This document shows positions 1-9,968 of a DNA stretch of 64,000 nt, one piece after another (the stretch's first letter is position 1; each line of letters opens with the position of its first letter). A model generated the notes under the pieces. The model did not search any database. It was not told the origin of the DNA and worked only from the letters and a program-made list of their open reading frames with translations. Position numbers and translations under genes: made by a program. The DNA is from an uncultured Tateyamaria sp. Lineage in GTDB: Bacteria > Pseudomonadota > Alphaproteobacteria > Rhodobacterales > Rhodobacteraceae. The DNA lies in NCBI RefSeq assembly GCF_947494755.1, contig NZ_CANLVZ010000003.1:62001-126000 (forward strand), in the 5' to 3' direction.

Positions 1-1
1 G

Positions 2-562
2 CAATGCGGTCTGGTGGTCGATCTGCACCCCACCGATTATGAGCTACGCCTTGGCATCCTGCAGTCCAAGGTCGAGCAGCATATGGTCACCTATCCCGAC
101 CTGCGGGTCGAGGATGGTGTGCTCGAATTCCTCGCCCACCGTATCTCGACCAATGTGCGTGTGCTTGAAGGCGCGTTGACCCGGTTGTTTGCCTTTGCCT
201 CGCTTGTGGGGCGCAAGATCGACATGGATCTGACCCAGGATTGTCTGGCCGACGTACTGCGCGCATCCGAGCGCAAGATCACGGTCGAGGAAATCCAGCG
301 CAAGGTCTCTGAACATTACAACATTCGCCTGTCCGACATGATCGGCCCCAAGCGGTTGCGCAGCTATGCCCGACCTCGTCAGGTGGCCATGTATCTGTGC
401 AAAAAGATGACCTCGCGCAGCTTGCCCGAGATTGGCCGCCGCTTTGGCGGACGTGACCACACCACGGTGATGCACGGCGTCAAGCGGATCGAAGAGCTGA
501 AACAGCAGGACGGTCAGATCGCAGAAGACCTCGAAATGCTGCGCCGCGCCCTCGAGGCGTAA
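2..562 (+). CDS. dnaA: Chromosomal replication initiator DnaA, C-terminal part
   Basis: This is the last 186 codons of DnaA, the AAA+ ATPase that binds DnaA boxes at oriC, melts the origin and starts replication; the 5' end lies outside the window. The visible part starts late in the ATPase domain, passes through the sensor-II/lid region (TNVRVLEGALTRL) and ends in domain IV. Domain IV carries the DNA-binding signature GGRDHTTVMHGVKRIEE, whose Asp-His-Thr-Thr contacts the DnaA box. The reading frame is open from base 2. It is followed in the same direction by dnaN, the usual neighbour. Identification is certain; only the truncation limits the description. Confidence 0.97.
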   Translation, partial: QCGLVVDLHPTDYELRLGILQSKVEQHMVTYPDLRVEDGVLEFLAHRISTNVRVLEGALTRLFAFASLVGRKIDMDLTQDCLADVLRASERKITVEEIQRKVSEHYNIRLSDMIGPKRLRSYARPRQVAMYLCKKMTSRSLPEIGRRFGGRDHTTVMHGVKRIEELKQQDGQIAEDLEMLRRALEA

Positions 563-730
563 ATCAGGTCGCACATTCATCACAGCGGGTGCCGAATTCG
601 GTGCCCGTTTCGCATTTGGGCACCCGGCATCTTGACGCCGATGCCGCTGCACCCGACAAGCAACAAAATGCTTGTGATGCACGGTGGGTAAGCTAGGGTG
701 CCCGTCCCGATGCTTGGTGGGAGAGCGACC

Positions 731-1849
731 ATGAAAATCAGTGTTGAACGCGGTGTGCTGCTGAAAGCCGTCAGTCAGGCGCAGTCTGTGGTCGAGCGTC
801 GCAATACCATTCCGATCCTTGCCAATGTTCTGATCGAGGCCGAAGGGTCCGACGTGACATTCCGCGCCACGGATCTGGACATCGAGGTCGTGGACAAGGC
901 CCCGGCTCAGGTCGAGCGTGCCGGAGCCACAACGGTCGCTGCCACCACGTTGCATGAAATCGTGCGCAAACTGCCAGATGGCGCGCTGGTGACCCTGACC
1001 GCCGACAGCGCCGCTGGCCGTCTGGCGGTCGAAGCGGGCCGTTCCAACTTTTCCCTTGCGACGCTGCCCAAAGAAGACTTTCCCGTCATGGCTTCGTCCG
1101 AATACGCGTCGAACTTTTCCGTGCCTGCGCCCAAGCTGCGCCGCCTTTTCGACAAATCCAAATTCGCCATATCTACCGAAGAGACCCGGTATTATCTGAA
1201 TGGCGTCTACATGCATATCGCCGATGGGGATGACGGCAAGGTGCTGCGCTGCGTAGCCACGGACGGACACCGGCTGGCCCGTATCGACAGCGAGTTGCCC
1301 GACAACGCAGGCGACATGCCCGGCGTGATCGTGCCCCGCAAGACGGTGGGCGAGTTGCGCAAGCTGCTGGACGATGACGACATGCAGATTGCCGTGTCGG
1401 TGTCTGAAACCAAGGTGCGCTTCGCCACGCCGGACATCACGCTGACCTCGAAGGTCATTGATGGCACCTTCCCCGACTACACCCGCGTGATCCCGGTCGG
1501 GAACACCCGCAAGATGGAAGTCGATGCGTCCGATTTCGCCAAGGCCGTGGACCGCGTCGCCACCGTATCATCCGAGCGCTCGCGGGCGGTGAAACTGCAA
1601 CTGGATGAGGATCGTCTGATCTTGTCCGTCAACGCCCCAGATTCCGGGGCAGCTGAGGAAGAACTGGCTGTTGCGTACGGTGACGAGCGGCTCGAGATCG
1701 GGTTCAACGCGAAATACCTTCTTGAGATTGCGTCCCAGGTGGACCGTGAGAACGCCGTGTTCATGTTCAACTCCTCCGGTGATCCGACCCTGATGCGTGA
1801 AGGCACGGATCAGTCGGCGGTCTATGTCGTGATGCCGATGCGCGTTTGA
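731..1849 (+). CDS. dnaN: DNA polymerase III subunit beta (sliding clamp)
   Basis: The ring-shaped processivity clamp loaded onto primed DNA for the replicative polymerase; it also binds MutS, Hda and translesion polymerases. The 372-residue product has the usual family length and opens with MKISVERGVLLKAVSQAQSV, followed by the three repeated clamp domains, including the conserved VVPRKTVGELRKLL segment in the middle and the MPMRV C-terminus. I chose ATG 731 because a purine-rich GGGAGAG lies just upstream and the match to the family begins there; an ATG 33 bases earlier is in frame but adds unrelated residues. It sits between dnaA and a PemK-like gene, with recF further on. Confidence 0.97.
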   Translation: MKISVERGVLLKAVSQAQSVVERRNTIPILANVLIEAEGSDVTFRATDLDIEVVDKAPAQVERAGATTVAATTLHEIVRKLPDGALVTLTADSAAGRLAVEAGRSNFSLATLPKEDFPVMASSEYASNFSVPAPKLRRLFDKSKFAISTEETRYYLNGVYMHIADGDDGKVLRCVATDGHRLARIDSELPDNAGDMPGVIVPRKTVGELRKLLDDDDMQIAVSVSETKVRFATPDITLTSKVIDGTFPDYTRVIPVGNTRKMEVDASDFAKAVDRVATVSSERSRAVKLQLDEDRLILSVNAPDSGAAEEELAVAYGDERLEIGFNAKYLLEIASQVDRENAVFMFNSSGDPTLMREGTDQSAVYVVMPMRV

Positions 1850-1853
1850 TGTC

Positions 1854-2291
1854 TTGGCGCTCCAGTTCCATCCTCGGCAAGGCACTATAGTCCTCGCCAG
1901 GTTCGACCATGCGTTCAAAGAACCTGAAATGGTGAAGACGCGCCTTGCCGTTGTGGTATCCAAAGATATGCAAGCACGCAGAGGCTTGTGCACAATTGTC
2001 CCTCTCAGCCTGTCAAAGCCGCAGTTCGTCATGCGGTACCACTGCCAAATTGATCCGCAATTCGAACTGCCGTCACCTTGGGGCAATCAACCGCGGTGGG
2101 TCAAAGGGGATATGCTGCTGGCCGCCGGATTTCATAGATTGGACCTGCTGTCACTTGGAAAGGGATCTGATGGCCGCCGCATTTACCAGACCGAAACGAT
2201 TTCGGCGGATGATCTAGGGACTATTCAAGCGTGTATTCTTGAAGGCCTGTCACTGGGTGGATTGACAAAACGTCCACAAAAGCCCAAGTAA
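1854..2291 (+). CDS. PemK/MazF-family toxin-like protein, solitary
   Basis: A 145-residue protein with the PemK/MazF fold pattern: an N-terminal beta strand GTIVLARF, then MVKTRLAVVVS, the GLCTIVPLS strand, a WVKGDML segment, and a C-terminal helix ILEGLSLGGLT. Family members are usually sequence-specific endoribonucleases whose paired antitoxin is encoded just upstream. Here the upstream gene is dnaN, four bases away, and no small antitoxin gene is visible on either side. The start is probably TTG 1854, since starting at ATG 1929 would remove the first strand. The usual Arg-Pro of the family is Arg-Leu here. The gene looks more AT-rich than its neighbours, which suggests transfer. Whether it is an active toxin is unknown. 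Confidence 0.75.
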   Translation: MALQFHPRQGTIVLARFDHAFKEPEMVKTRLAVVVSKDMQARRGLCTIVPLSLSKPQFVMRYHCQIDPQFELPSPWGNQPRWVKGDMLLAAGFHRLDLLSLGKGSDGRRIYQTETISADDLGTIQACILEGLSLGGLTKRPQKPK

Positions 2292-2402
2292 CGGGTGTCG
2301 CGGCTCTGTTTTTCATCCGTATTCAAGACCCTTTTTGGGCCACTGGACCTAACGGCGATAACAAGTCATGGTTCAGTGTCGTAAGACAAATATGTAGATT
2401 TG

Positions 2403-2436
2403 ACCCTCGCGCACGACGTAGAGGGTTTTGTTTTGT
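2403..2436 (+). terminator. Terminator-like hairpin just upstream of recF
   Basis: The arms ACCCTC (2403-2408) and GAGGGT (2421-2426) can pair and are followed by a T-rich run TTTGTTTTGTTT. It ends less than 20 bases before the recF ATG. It could terminate transcripts from the PemK-like gene or attenuate read-through into recF. The stem is only 6 bp with a 12-base loop, so this is a modest call. Confidence 0.4.
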
Positions 2437-2454
2437 TTGCGGCTTGAGCTGGAA

Positions 2455-3564
2455 ATGAGTAACTTGACCCTCTCTCTCTCAGCTTTGACCCTGTCGCATT
2501 TTCGATCCCACAAGGTAGCCCGCATCAGCGTTGATGCACGGCCAGTGGCGATCCATGGCCCCAATGGCGCGGGCAAGACCAACATCCTCGAGGCTGTATC
2601 GTTGCTGTCGCCCGGCCGTGGACTGCGTCGATCCTCTGCCGACGATATGACCCGTCGCCCCGAGGCTGTGGGATGGAAGATATCCGCCGTCTTACACTCC
2701 CTGCAGCACGTGCATGAAGTCGAAACGTGGTCCGAGAATGGGGCCGCCCGTCAGGTGCGCATCGATGATAAGGCTGCGGCCCAAACGGCACTGGGTCGCA
2801 TTGCGCGGGTGCTGTGGCTGATCCCCTCGATGGATCGCTTGTGGATCGAAGGGGCCGAGGGACGGCGCCGTTTCCTTGATCGCATGACGCTGAGCTTTGT
2901 GCCGGACCACGCGCAGGTCTCTCTTGAATATGAAAAGGCGATGCGCGAGCGCAATCGGTTGCTCAAAGATATGGTGCGCGACCCACATTGGTACTCCGCC
3001 CTTGAGACGCGCATGGCCGAAACAGGTGCAGCAATCCATGCCAATCGGTTGCACGCGCTTGACGAGCTGGCGCAGGCGCAGGGGGATGCGTCGACCGCCT
3101 TTCCCGCCGCCGATCTGGTGCTTGAGCCGGGTGAGTTGGGCATGCCTGACGGGGCTGATGGGTTACGCGCTGCACTGACCGACAACCGCGCCCGTGATCT
3201 GGGAGCAGGGCGGACGCTGATCGGGCCGCATCGGGCGGACCTGTTCGGGATCTATGCCGCCAAGGGCGTTCCGGCCAAGGACTGTTCGACGGGCGAGCAA
3301 AAGGCGCTGCTTGTCTCGCTGATCCTTGCCAATGCCCGCGCGTTGGCCCGCGAGTTCGGCGCACCGCCGTTGTTGCTGCTTGACGAGGTGGGGGCCCATT
3401 TGGACACTGACCGCCGCGCGGCCCTTTATGACGAGATTTCGACGCTTGGGGCGCAAGCCTGGATGACCGGCACCGGGCCTGAGTTGTTCGACACAATGGG
3501 CACCCGCGCGCAATATCTGCATGTGAGCGACGTTGATGGCGCGAGCGTGGTTGCGCGCCCGTGA
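2455..3564 (+). CDS. recF: DNA replication and repair protein RecF
   Basis: An SMC-like ATPase that, with RecO and RecR, helps load RecA at single-strand gaps and supports restart of stalled forks. The 369-residue product has the Walker A motif GPNGAGKTN near residue 40, the ABC-type signature STGEQKALLVSLILA in the C-terminal half, and a Walker B region LLLLDEVGAHLD. ATG 2455 is chosen because MSNLTLSALTLSHFRSH aligns with the RecF start; a TTG at 2428 would add nine unsupported residues. It belongs to the dnaA-dnaN-recF-gyrB cluster. The stop overlaps the GTG start of the next gene by four bases, so the LysE-type gene is probably translationally coupled. Confidence 0.96.
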   Translation: MSNLTLSLSALTLSHFRSHKVARISVDARPVAIHGPNGAGKTNILEAVSLLSPGRGLRRSSADDMTRRPEAVGWKISAVLHSLQHVHEVETWSENGAARQVRIDDKAAAQTALGRIARVLWLIPSMDRLWIEGAEGRRRFLDRMTLSFVPDHAQVSLEYEKAMRERNRLLKDMVRDPHWYSALETRMAETGAAIHANRLHALDELAQAQGDASTAFPAADLVLEPGELGMPDGADGLRAALTDNRARDLGAGRTLIGPHRADLFGIYAAKGVPAKDCSTGEQKALLVSLILANARALAREFGAPPLLLLDEVGAHLDTDRRAALYDEISTLGAQAWMTGTGPELFDTMGTRAQYLHVSDVDGASVVARP

Positions 3565-4181
3565 CCCTCGCCCTGTGGGACATCGCGCTTTATGCAGGTG
3601 CGCTGTTGGTTCTGTTCCTGACGCCCGGGCCGGTTTGGGTCGGATTGATCGCGCGCAGTCTGTCAGGCGGCTTTCACGCCGCGTGGCCCTTGGCCTTGGG
3701 CGTCGTTGTCGGCGACGTCCTTTGGTCGCTGCTGGCCATCTTTGGGATCACATGGATCCTGTCCGTCTATGGCGGGTTTCTTGAGGCACTGAAATGGGTC
3801 GCGGCCGGCATATTCGTCATCATGGGGGTGTTGGTGATCCGGAGTGCCGACGCCAAGATCAATACCGACAGTCGGCTGACGCGCCCGGGCATGTGGGCAG
3901 GGTTTCTGGCCGGGCTGGCCGTGATCCTCGGCAATCCCAAGGCGATCCTGTTCTACATGGGGATGCTGCCCGGCTTCTTCGATCTGACGCGCCTGACGGG
4001 GTGGGATGTGGCCGTGATCGTCGCCCTGTCGATGATCGTACCGCTGATCGGCAACCTCGCCATGGCGCTGTTCATCGACCGCGCGCGGCGGCTTATGTCG
4101 AGCCCGCGCGCCCTGCGCCGGATGAACGTCACGGCTGGCGCTCTGCTGATCTGTGTGGGCCTGATTATCCCCCTGACGTGA
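3561..4181 (+). CDS. LysE/RhtB-family amino-acid exporter
   Basis: A 206-residue inner-membrane protein of the LysE/RhtB/Rht superfamily, which exports amino acids or related small metabolites. It shows the typical N-terminal FLTPGPVWVGLIARSLSGG motif (family form TPGPN), about six hydrophobic segments, and the GFLAGLAVILGNPKAILFYMG segment, which is the family's hallmark NPK motif. The GTG start at 3561 overlaps the recF stop as GTGA. The substrate cannot be told from sequence. Its place between recF and gyrB is an insertion in an otherwise replication-related cluster. Confidence 0.85.
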   Translation: MTLALWDIALYAGALLVLFLTPGPVWVGLIARSLSGGFHAAWPLALGVVVGDVLWSLLAIFGITWILSVYGGFLEALKWVAAGIFVIMGVLVIRSADAKINTDSRLTRPGMWAGFLAGLAVILGNPKAILFYMGMLPGFFDLTRLTGWDVAVIVALSMIVPLIGNLAMALFIDRARRLMSSPRALRRMNVTAGALLICVGLIIPLT

Positions 4182-4205
4182 CACACAAAATCTTGCCTCA
4201 GTCGC

Positions 4206-4234
4206 GTGACAATCCCCCTCAAAAGGCGTAGATT
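4206..4234 (+). promoter_or_regulatory. Candidate housekeeping promoter of gyrB
   Basis: GTGACA (4206-4211), a 17-base spacer, then TAGATT (4229-4234) resembles a sigma-70 -35/-10 pair and would start transcription near 4241, about 20 bases before the gyrB ATG. The call rests on motif spacing and position only. Confidence 0.4.
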
Positions 4235-4246
4235 TAGGGCAACTAA

Positions 4247-6679
<2,433 letters not shown>

Positions 6680-6680
6680 C

Positions 6681-7370
6681 ATGTTTTCGAAGGACGCACT
6701 GGAATACACCCAATTGCCCCTGCCCCACCGGCAGGATCTGGACGATGCCGAGATGCTGCGCCGCGCCGAAGAATATCGCGACTTCATGGCAACGCGGCAC
6801 ACAGTGCGGGATTATTCGACGCGCCCCGTCGCGCAGGACGTGATCGAGGCGTGTATCGCCGCCGCAGGCACAGCCCCATCGGGGGCCAATCATCAGCCCT
6901 GGCATTTCGTGGCAATCAAGGATCCGGCTGCGAAAAAGCAAATCCGCGATGCTGCCGAAGAGGAAGAGCGCAAGTTCTATGCCGGCGGCGCAAGTGACGA
7001 GTGGATCAAGGCGCTGGAGCCTATCGGCACCAACGACCACAAGCCCCACCTTGAGGATGCGCCGTGGCTGATCGTGGTCTTTGCCCAACGCTATGGCACG
7101 TTCGATGACGGCACCCGCTACAAGAATTACTACGTGCCCGAAAGCGTCGGCATCGCGACGGGCATGTTGCTGACGGCACTGCACACCGCAGGGCTGACGA
7201 CGCTGACGCACACACCGAACCCGATGAAGTTTCTGGGTGAGTTGCTGGACCGGCCCGACAGCGAAAAGGCGACCATGATCATTGCCGTAGGTCATGCGGC
7301 CCAGGATGCGACGATCCCGTCTGTCGCCAAGATCAAAAAACCGCTCTCCGAAATTATGACCGTGCGCTAG
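6681..7370 (+). CDS. Nitroreductase-fold flavoprotein of the iodotyrosine-deiodinase type
   Basis: A 229-residue FMN protein of the nitroreductase superfamily. It has the FMN-binding start RHTVRDYS, the SGANHQPWHFV loop, LEDAPWLIVVF, and a C-terminal run NYYVPESVGIATGMLLTALHTAGL through GHAAQDATIP. This resembles iodotyrosine deiodinase (IYD) more than ordinary nitroreductases. In IYD the zwitterion of halotyrosine is held by a Glu-x3-Tyr pair in the lid and a Lys 21 residues later. Here Glu96, Tyr100 and Lys121 have exactly that spacing. From family knowledge, it could remove iodide or bromide from halotyrosines; that function is inferred. It follows gyrB by one base and precedes an extensin-like gene. 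Confidence 0.8.
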   Translation: MFSKDALEYTQLPLPHRQDLDDAEMLRRAEEYRDFMATRHTVRDYSTRPVAQDVIEACIAAAGTAPSGANHQPWHFVAIKDPAAKKQIRDAAEEEERKFYAGGASDEWIKALEPIGTNDHKPHLEDAPWLIVVFAQRYGTFDDGTRYKNYYVPESVGIATGMLLTALHTAGLTTLTHTPNPMKFLGELLDRPDSEKATMIIAVGHAAQDATIPSVAKIKKPLSEIMTVR

Positions 7371-7373
7371 GCC

Positions 7374-8087
7374 ATGCGGCTGGTGTCGCTGGGGTATGCG
7401 CTGCTCACGCTGGTCTTGATGGCCTGCGTCGGGCTGTTTTTGCTGATCTATACGCCGCAGACACCGCTGCCGGATGCGCTGAACCCAACGAAACCGCTGA
7501 ATATCGCCGATCCCGTGACGCCCCTGACCGCATTCAAACTGCGCCGTGCGTTGACGGATGGCAAAAGTTGTCGGGCCGCTTTGGGGACGGGCGCGCAGTT
7601 CGGTGCGCTGCCTGATCTGGAAACATCGCCGCAATGCGGGATCGCGGACCGGGTGACATTACGCCAAGTTGGGCAAGCCACGATGCGCCCGGTTGAAACG
7701 CGATGTCAGACTGCGTTGCGGCTGGCCATGTGGCACCAACATGGGATCGTTCCGGCAGCCACGCAGCATTTCGGTCAGGGGGTCAGACAGGTGCATCACG
7801 CCTCGAGCTACAACTGTCGCCAGATCAGAACGACGGGCGGCGGGTCGGGCCGACTGAGCACCCATGCGACCGCCGAAGCGGTCGATATTTCCGGGGTCAC
7901 TCTGGCCGATGGAAGGCGCGTTGATCTGATCAATGGTTGGGGTGCGAGCGACCCGCGTGGCGCTTTTTTCGTAGACCTGCGCGACAGTGCCTGCATGTGG
8001 TTCCGCGTCACGCTTGGCCCTGATTACAACGCCCTGCACGCTGACCATTTTCACCTTCAACATACCGGCTGGGGATTGTGTCGATAA
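7374..8087 (+). CDS. Extensin-like C-terminal domain protein (putative cell-wall peptidase)
   Basis: A 237-residue protein with an N-terminal membrane anchor or signal (residues about 6-27, LGYALLTLVLMACVGLFLLIY). The exported domain belongs to the extensin-like_C family, which shares the metallopeptidase fold of D-Ala-D-Ala carboxypeptidases. Candidate metal ligands are the His in GRLSTHATAEAVDIS, the Asp in the same stretch, and the His pair in ALHADHFHLQ near the C-terminus. Cys residues at SYNCR, DSACMW and the terminal LCR may form disulfides in the periplasm. A role in peptidoglycan trimming is plausible but unproven. The gene starts three bases after the flavoprotein stop, so the two are probably one transcript. 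Confidence 0.75.
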   Translation: MRLVSLGYALLTLVLMACVGLFLLIYTPQTPLPDALNPTKPLNIADPVTPLTAFKLRRALTDGKSCRAALGTGAQFGALPDLETSPQCGIADRVTLRQVGQATMRPVETRCQTALRLAMWHQHGIVPAATQHFGQGVRQVHHASSYNCRQIRTTGGGSGRLSTHATAEAVDISGVTLADGRRVDLINGWGASDPRGAFFVDLRDSACMWFRVTLGPDYNALHADHFHLQHTGWGLCR

Positions 8088-8159
8088 AAAATCTCGGACC
8101 CGCCGGGAACCGATTTGTTGCTTCCTCGTTGTTACACCAGCAACCTATTGGAGGAACCT

Positions 8160-8762
8160 ATGACACTGAAAGTATTGAAAACTTCCGCTGCCCTTGTTGG
8201 TATTCTGGCCGCACCCGCCTTCGCCGGGTCCTATGACGACAAGGTCGAGGACACGTCCGCCGAAGTCGAAATGGAGCAGACCGAAATCGAAAACGAAGAG
8301 GTGGCAGCCGAAGCCGAAGTGGAGGTCGAAGACACGCCCACAGTGACGGCAACTGCCGAGACGACACAGCTCGACAATGCGATCACCGAAGAAGCGCAGG
8401 ACCTGGCTGACGCCACTGCGGACACGATGGATACCATGATCGGTGACGACGCCGACTCGACAGAAATGACCGTCGCTGAACTGGTCGGCAAGAACGTCCT
8501 CACCTCGGGTGACGAGATCGTTGGTGAAATCGACTATGTGATCGACCAAGGTGACGGCTATGCGGCCGTGATCGGTATCGGTGGCTTGCTGGGTCTGGGT
8601 GAGTACACAGTGGCTGTGCCGCTGTCGGAATTCAGCATGACAGGCGAAGAAGAGCTGCGCCTGGCAAGCTGGACAGAAGCCGAGCTGGAAGCCCTGCCAG
8701 AGATCGACGAGAGCGAACTGGAAGAGCTGCCAAGCGACTACGAGATCAGCACATCGCTCTGA
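8160..8762 (+). CDS. Secreted acidic PRC-barrel domain protein
   Basis: A 200-residue exported protein. The signal peptide (MTLKVLKTSAALVGILAAPAFA, likely cut after residue 22) precedes a very acidic, low-complexity stretch (about residues 25-100, rich in Glu, Thr and Ala). A PRC-barrel-type domain follows (about residues 104-170: LVGKNVLTSGDEIVGEIDYVI, then YAAVIGIGGLLGLGEYTVAVPLSEF), and then an acidic tail. PRC barrels are small protein-protein or RNA-binding modules; periplasmic versions are common in alphaproteobacteria but poorly characterised. ATG 8160 follows a strong GGAGGA ribosome site. A clear terminator follows, so it is a single-gene unit. Confidence 0.75.
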   Translation: MTLKVLKTSAALVGILAAPAFAGSYDDKVEDTSAEVEMEQTEIENEEVAAEAEVEVEDTPTVTATAETTQLDNAITEEAQDLADATADTMDTMIGDDADSTEMTVAELVGKNVLTSGDEIVGEIDYVIDQGDGYAAVIGIGGLLGLGEYTVAVPLSEFSMTGEEELRLASWTEAELEALPEIDESELEELPSDYEISTSL

Positions 8763-8781
8763 TCCGTCCACAACAAATCGG

Positions 8782-8810
8782 CGGGACGTCCACAGTGGCG
8801 TCCCGTTTTT
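8782..8810 (+). terminator. Rho-independent terminator after the PRC-barrel gene
   Basis: CGGGACG (8782-8788) pairs with CGTCCCG (8799-8805) across a 10-base loop and is followed directly by TTTTT. It lies 20 bases after the stop codon. Confidence 0.8.
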
Positions 8811-8942
8811 GCGTGTCCGGCGCTGTTTTTCCCCCCGAAAACTTCTTTGTACCCGCTCACATTCGCGTTAACGTCTGACCCACGAACACAATTCCGGGCG
8901 ATCAGACTGAAATCTGGCGCCCCACACTGCTGGGAGAAGAAT

Positions 8943-9284
8943 ATGGGCAAACGTGACGATCTGATCGCGCAATATGCAGATGATTTGAAGAATAAGTGCG
9001 GGATGACACCCGACATGGACCTGCTGACCAAGGTCACAATTGGTTGCGGTCCAGCGATCTATAATGCGGATGCATCGACCGTCGCAGGCAGCCAGAAATC
9101 CGAGCTGGAAACGGTGAAAGACAAGTTTCTGATCAAGAAGCTTGGCCTGTCTGACAGCCCCGACCTGATGGCAGCCATCGACAAGGTCATCGAAACCTAT
9201 GGCAAGTCCGAGCGCAATAAATACCGCGCCGTTGTCTATTACATGCTGACCAAACACTTTGGCAAAGAGGCCGTATACGGCTGA
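8943..9284 (+). CDS. DUF2853 family protein
   Basis: A 113-residue cytoplasmic protein of the DUF2853 family. It opens with MGKRDDLIAQYADDLKNKCG, carries a central TKVTIGCGPAIYNADASTVA segment and ends with KSERNKYRAVVYYMLTKHFGKE. No catalytic motif is evident and the function of the family is not known to me. ATG 8943 is preceded by GGGAGAAGA, a good ribosome site; an in-frame upstream start at 8847 would add an unconserved leader. It stands alone between two terminators. Confidence 0.75.
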   Translation: MGKRDDLIAQYADDLKNKCGMTPDMDLLTKVTIGCGPAIYNADASTVAGSQKSELETVKDKFLIKKLGLSDSPDLMAAIDKVIETYGKSERNKYRAVVYYMLTKHFGKEAVYG

Positions 9285-9311
9285 TCAGCCACCCTTTTTC
9301 ACGATTTGATG

Positions 9312-9342
9312 CACCCGCCCCGCTGGCGGGTGTTTCTGTTTT
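9312..9342 (+). terminator. Rho-independent terminator after the DUF2853 gene
   Basis: CACCCGCC (9312-9319) pairs with GGCGGGTG (9325-9332) around a 5-base loop, followed by TTTCTGTTTT. It lies 27 bases after the stop codon. Confidence 0.8.
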
Positions 9343-9374
9343 GAATTGAATGCGCGCTACTATGAAGTGGCTTT

Positions 9375-9509
9375 CGGGCCCTGGTCTTGGTATCAGAATC
9401 AAGTCAGACCAGAACGGTCAGGCCCGATATTTCGAACACGTGTGGTGGCTCATGGGAGTGCTATGTGGTGAGAAAGGGTTCTGATCCTCGTCCGGTCAGA
9501 ACCCTTTTT
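9375..9509 (+). ncRNA. Candidate structured small RNA
   Basis: Between two terminators there is a stretch without a convincing gene that can fold into a nested structure. The outer arms CGGGCC (9375-9380) and GGCCCG (9421-9426) enclose the inner arms CTGGTCT (9381-9387) and AGACCAG (9406-9412), with eight unpaired bases on one side. It is followed by a strong hairpin and T-run at 9473-9509, which could be its own terminator. No good promoter was found upstream (a TACTAT at 9358 lacks a spaced -35). The strand is inferred from the position of the T-run; the terminator could simply serve the flanking genes. Confidence 0.3.
9473..9509 (+). terminator. Strong, probably bidirectional terminator
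   Basis: The 12-base arm AAAGGGTTCTGA (9473... right half 9484) is matched by TCAGAACCCTTT (from 9496), with an 11-base loop and TTTTT on the plus strand. The preceding A-run gives Ts on the minus strand. It lies immediately after the stop of the leftward DUF1761 gene, so it can end transcripts from both sides. Confidence 0.8.
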
Positions 9510-9512
9510 CGT

Positions 9513-9905
9513 TCAGAAAAGCGTCAGAACGGTCCCGATGACGGCGGATCCAAACGTGGCATACCCCCCGTCGATCAGTACCAGGCGGAACGGTCGCGCG
9601 CCGAACCCATAAAACGTCGCGATCCAAGGTGTGACCAGAAACAGCCCGACGCCAAAGCCTGACACCAGACCCTCTCCCACCGAATCAATGCCGCTTAACA
9701 CAAAGACGTGGCGCATCATGCCTGCCACCAAGATCGCGCCGACGATGCTGGTGATATAAGGCAGCGGGTTGGCGCTGTTGGCGGGCTTGCCGTCTTTGAC
9801 CGGCACACCCGACGCTTCCATCCACGGGTTGGCGAAAACGGTGTACCAGACCGCTCCGAACATGAATCCAGCGACGCCCGCAATCACAACTGCAAGAAAT
9901 CCCAT
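9513..9905 (-). CDS. DUF1761 family membrane protein
   Basis: A 130-residue integral membrane protein of the DUF1761 family with about four hydrophobic segments. It starts MGFLAVVIAGVAGFMFGAVWYTVF, continues PWMEASGVPV in a polar loop, then YITSIVGAILVAGMM, VSGFGVGLFLVTPWIA and a final AVIGTVLTLF. The function of the family is unknown to me. ATG 9905 (minus strand) is preceded by GGAGGGAGAG, an excellent ribosome site; a longer in-frame start lacks support. It stands alone, running leftward into a shared terminator. Confidence 0.75.
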   Translation of the reverse strand: MGFLAVVIAGVAGFMFGAVWYTVFANPWMEASGVPVKDGKPANSANPLPYITSIVGAILVAGMMRHVFVLSGIDSVGEGLVSGFGVGLFLVTPWIATFYGFGARPFRLVLIDGGYATFGSAVIGTVLTLF

Positions 9906-9968
9906 CTCTCCCTCCTTCGACTTTGATGTCGGCAGAGTGGCAGAAAAATGCACATTTACCAAATAGGG

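Noticed and set aside
600-624. Terminator between dnaA and dnaN
   Set aside because: GGTGCCC and GGGCACC can pair, but there is no T-run and the loop is 11 bases; not convincing.
44-1270. Long antisense open frame over dnaA and dnaN
   Set aside because: It opposes two certain genes, has no family features and no ribosome site; it is a by-product of high-GC codon bias.
9387-9662. 91-codon open frame between DUF2853 and DUF1761
   Set aside because: It runs through the nested hairpin, the terminator and into the opposite-strand DUF1761 gene; composition is unlike a protein.
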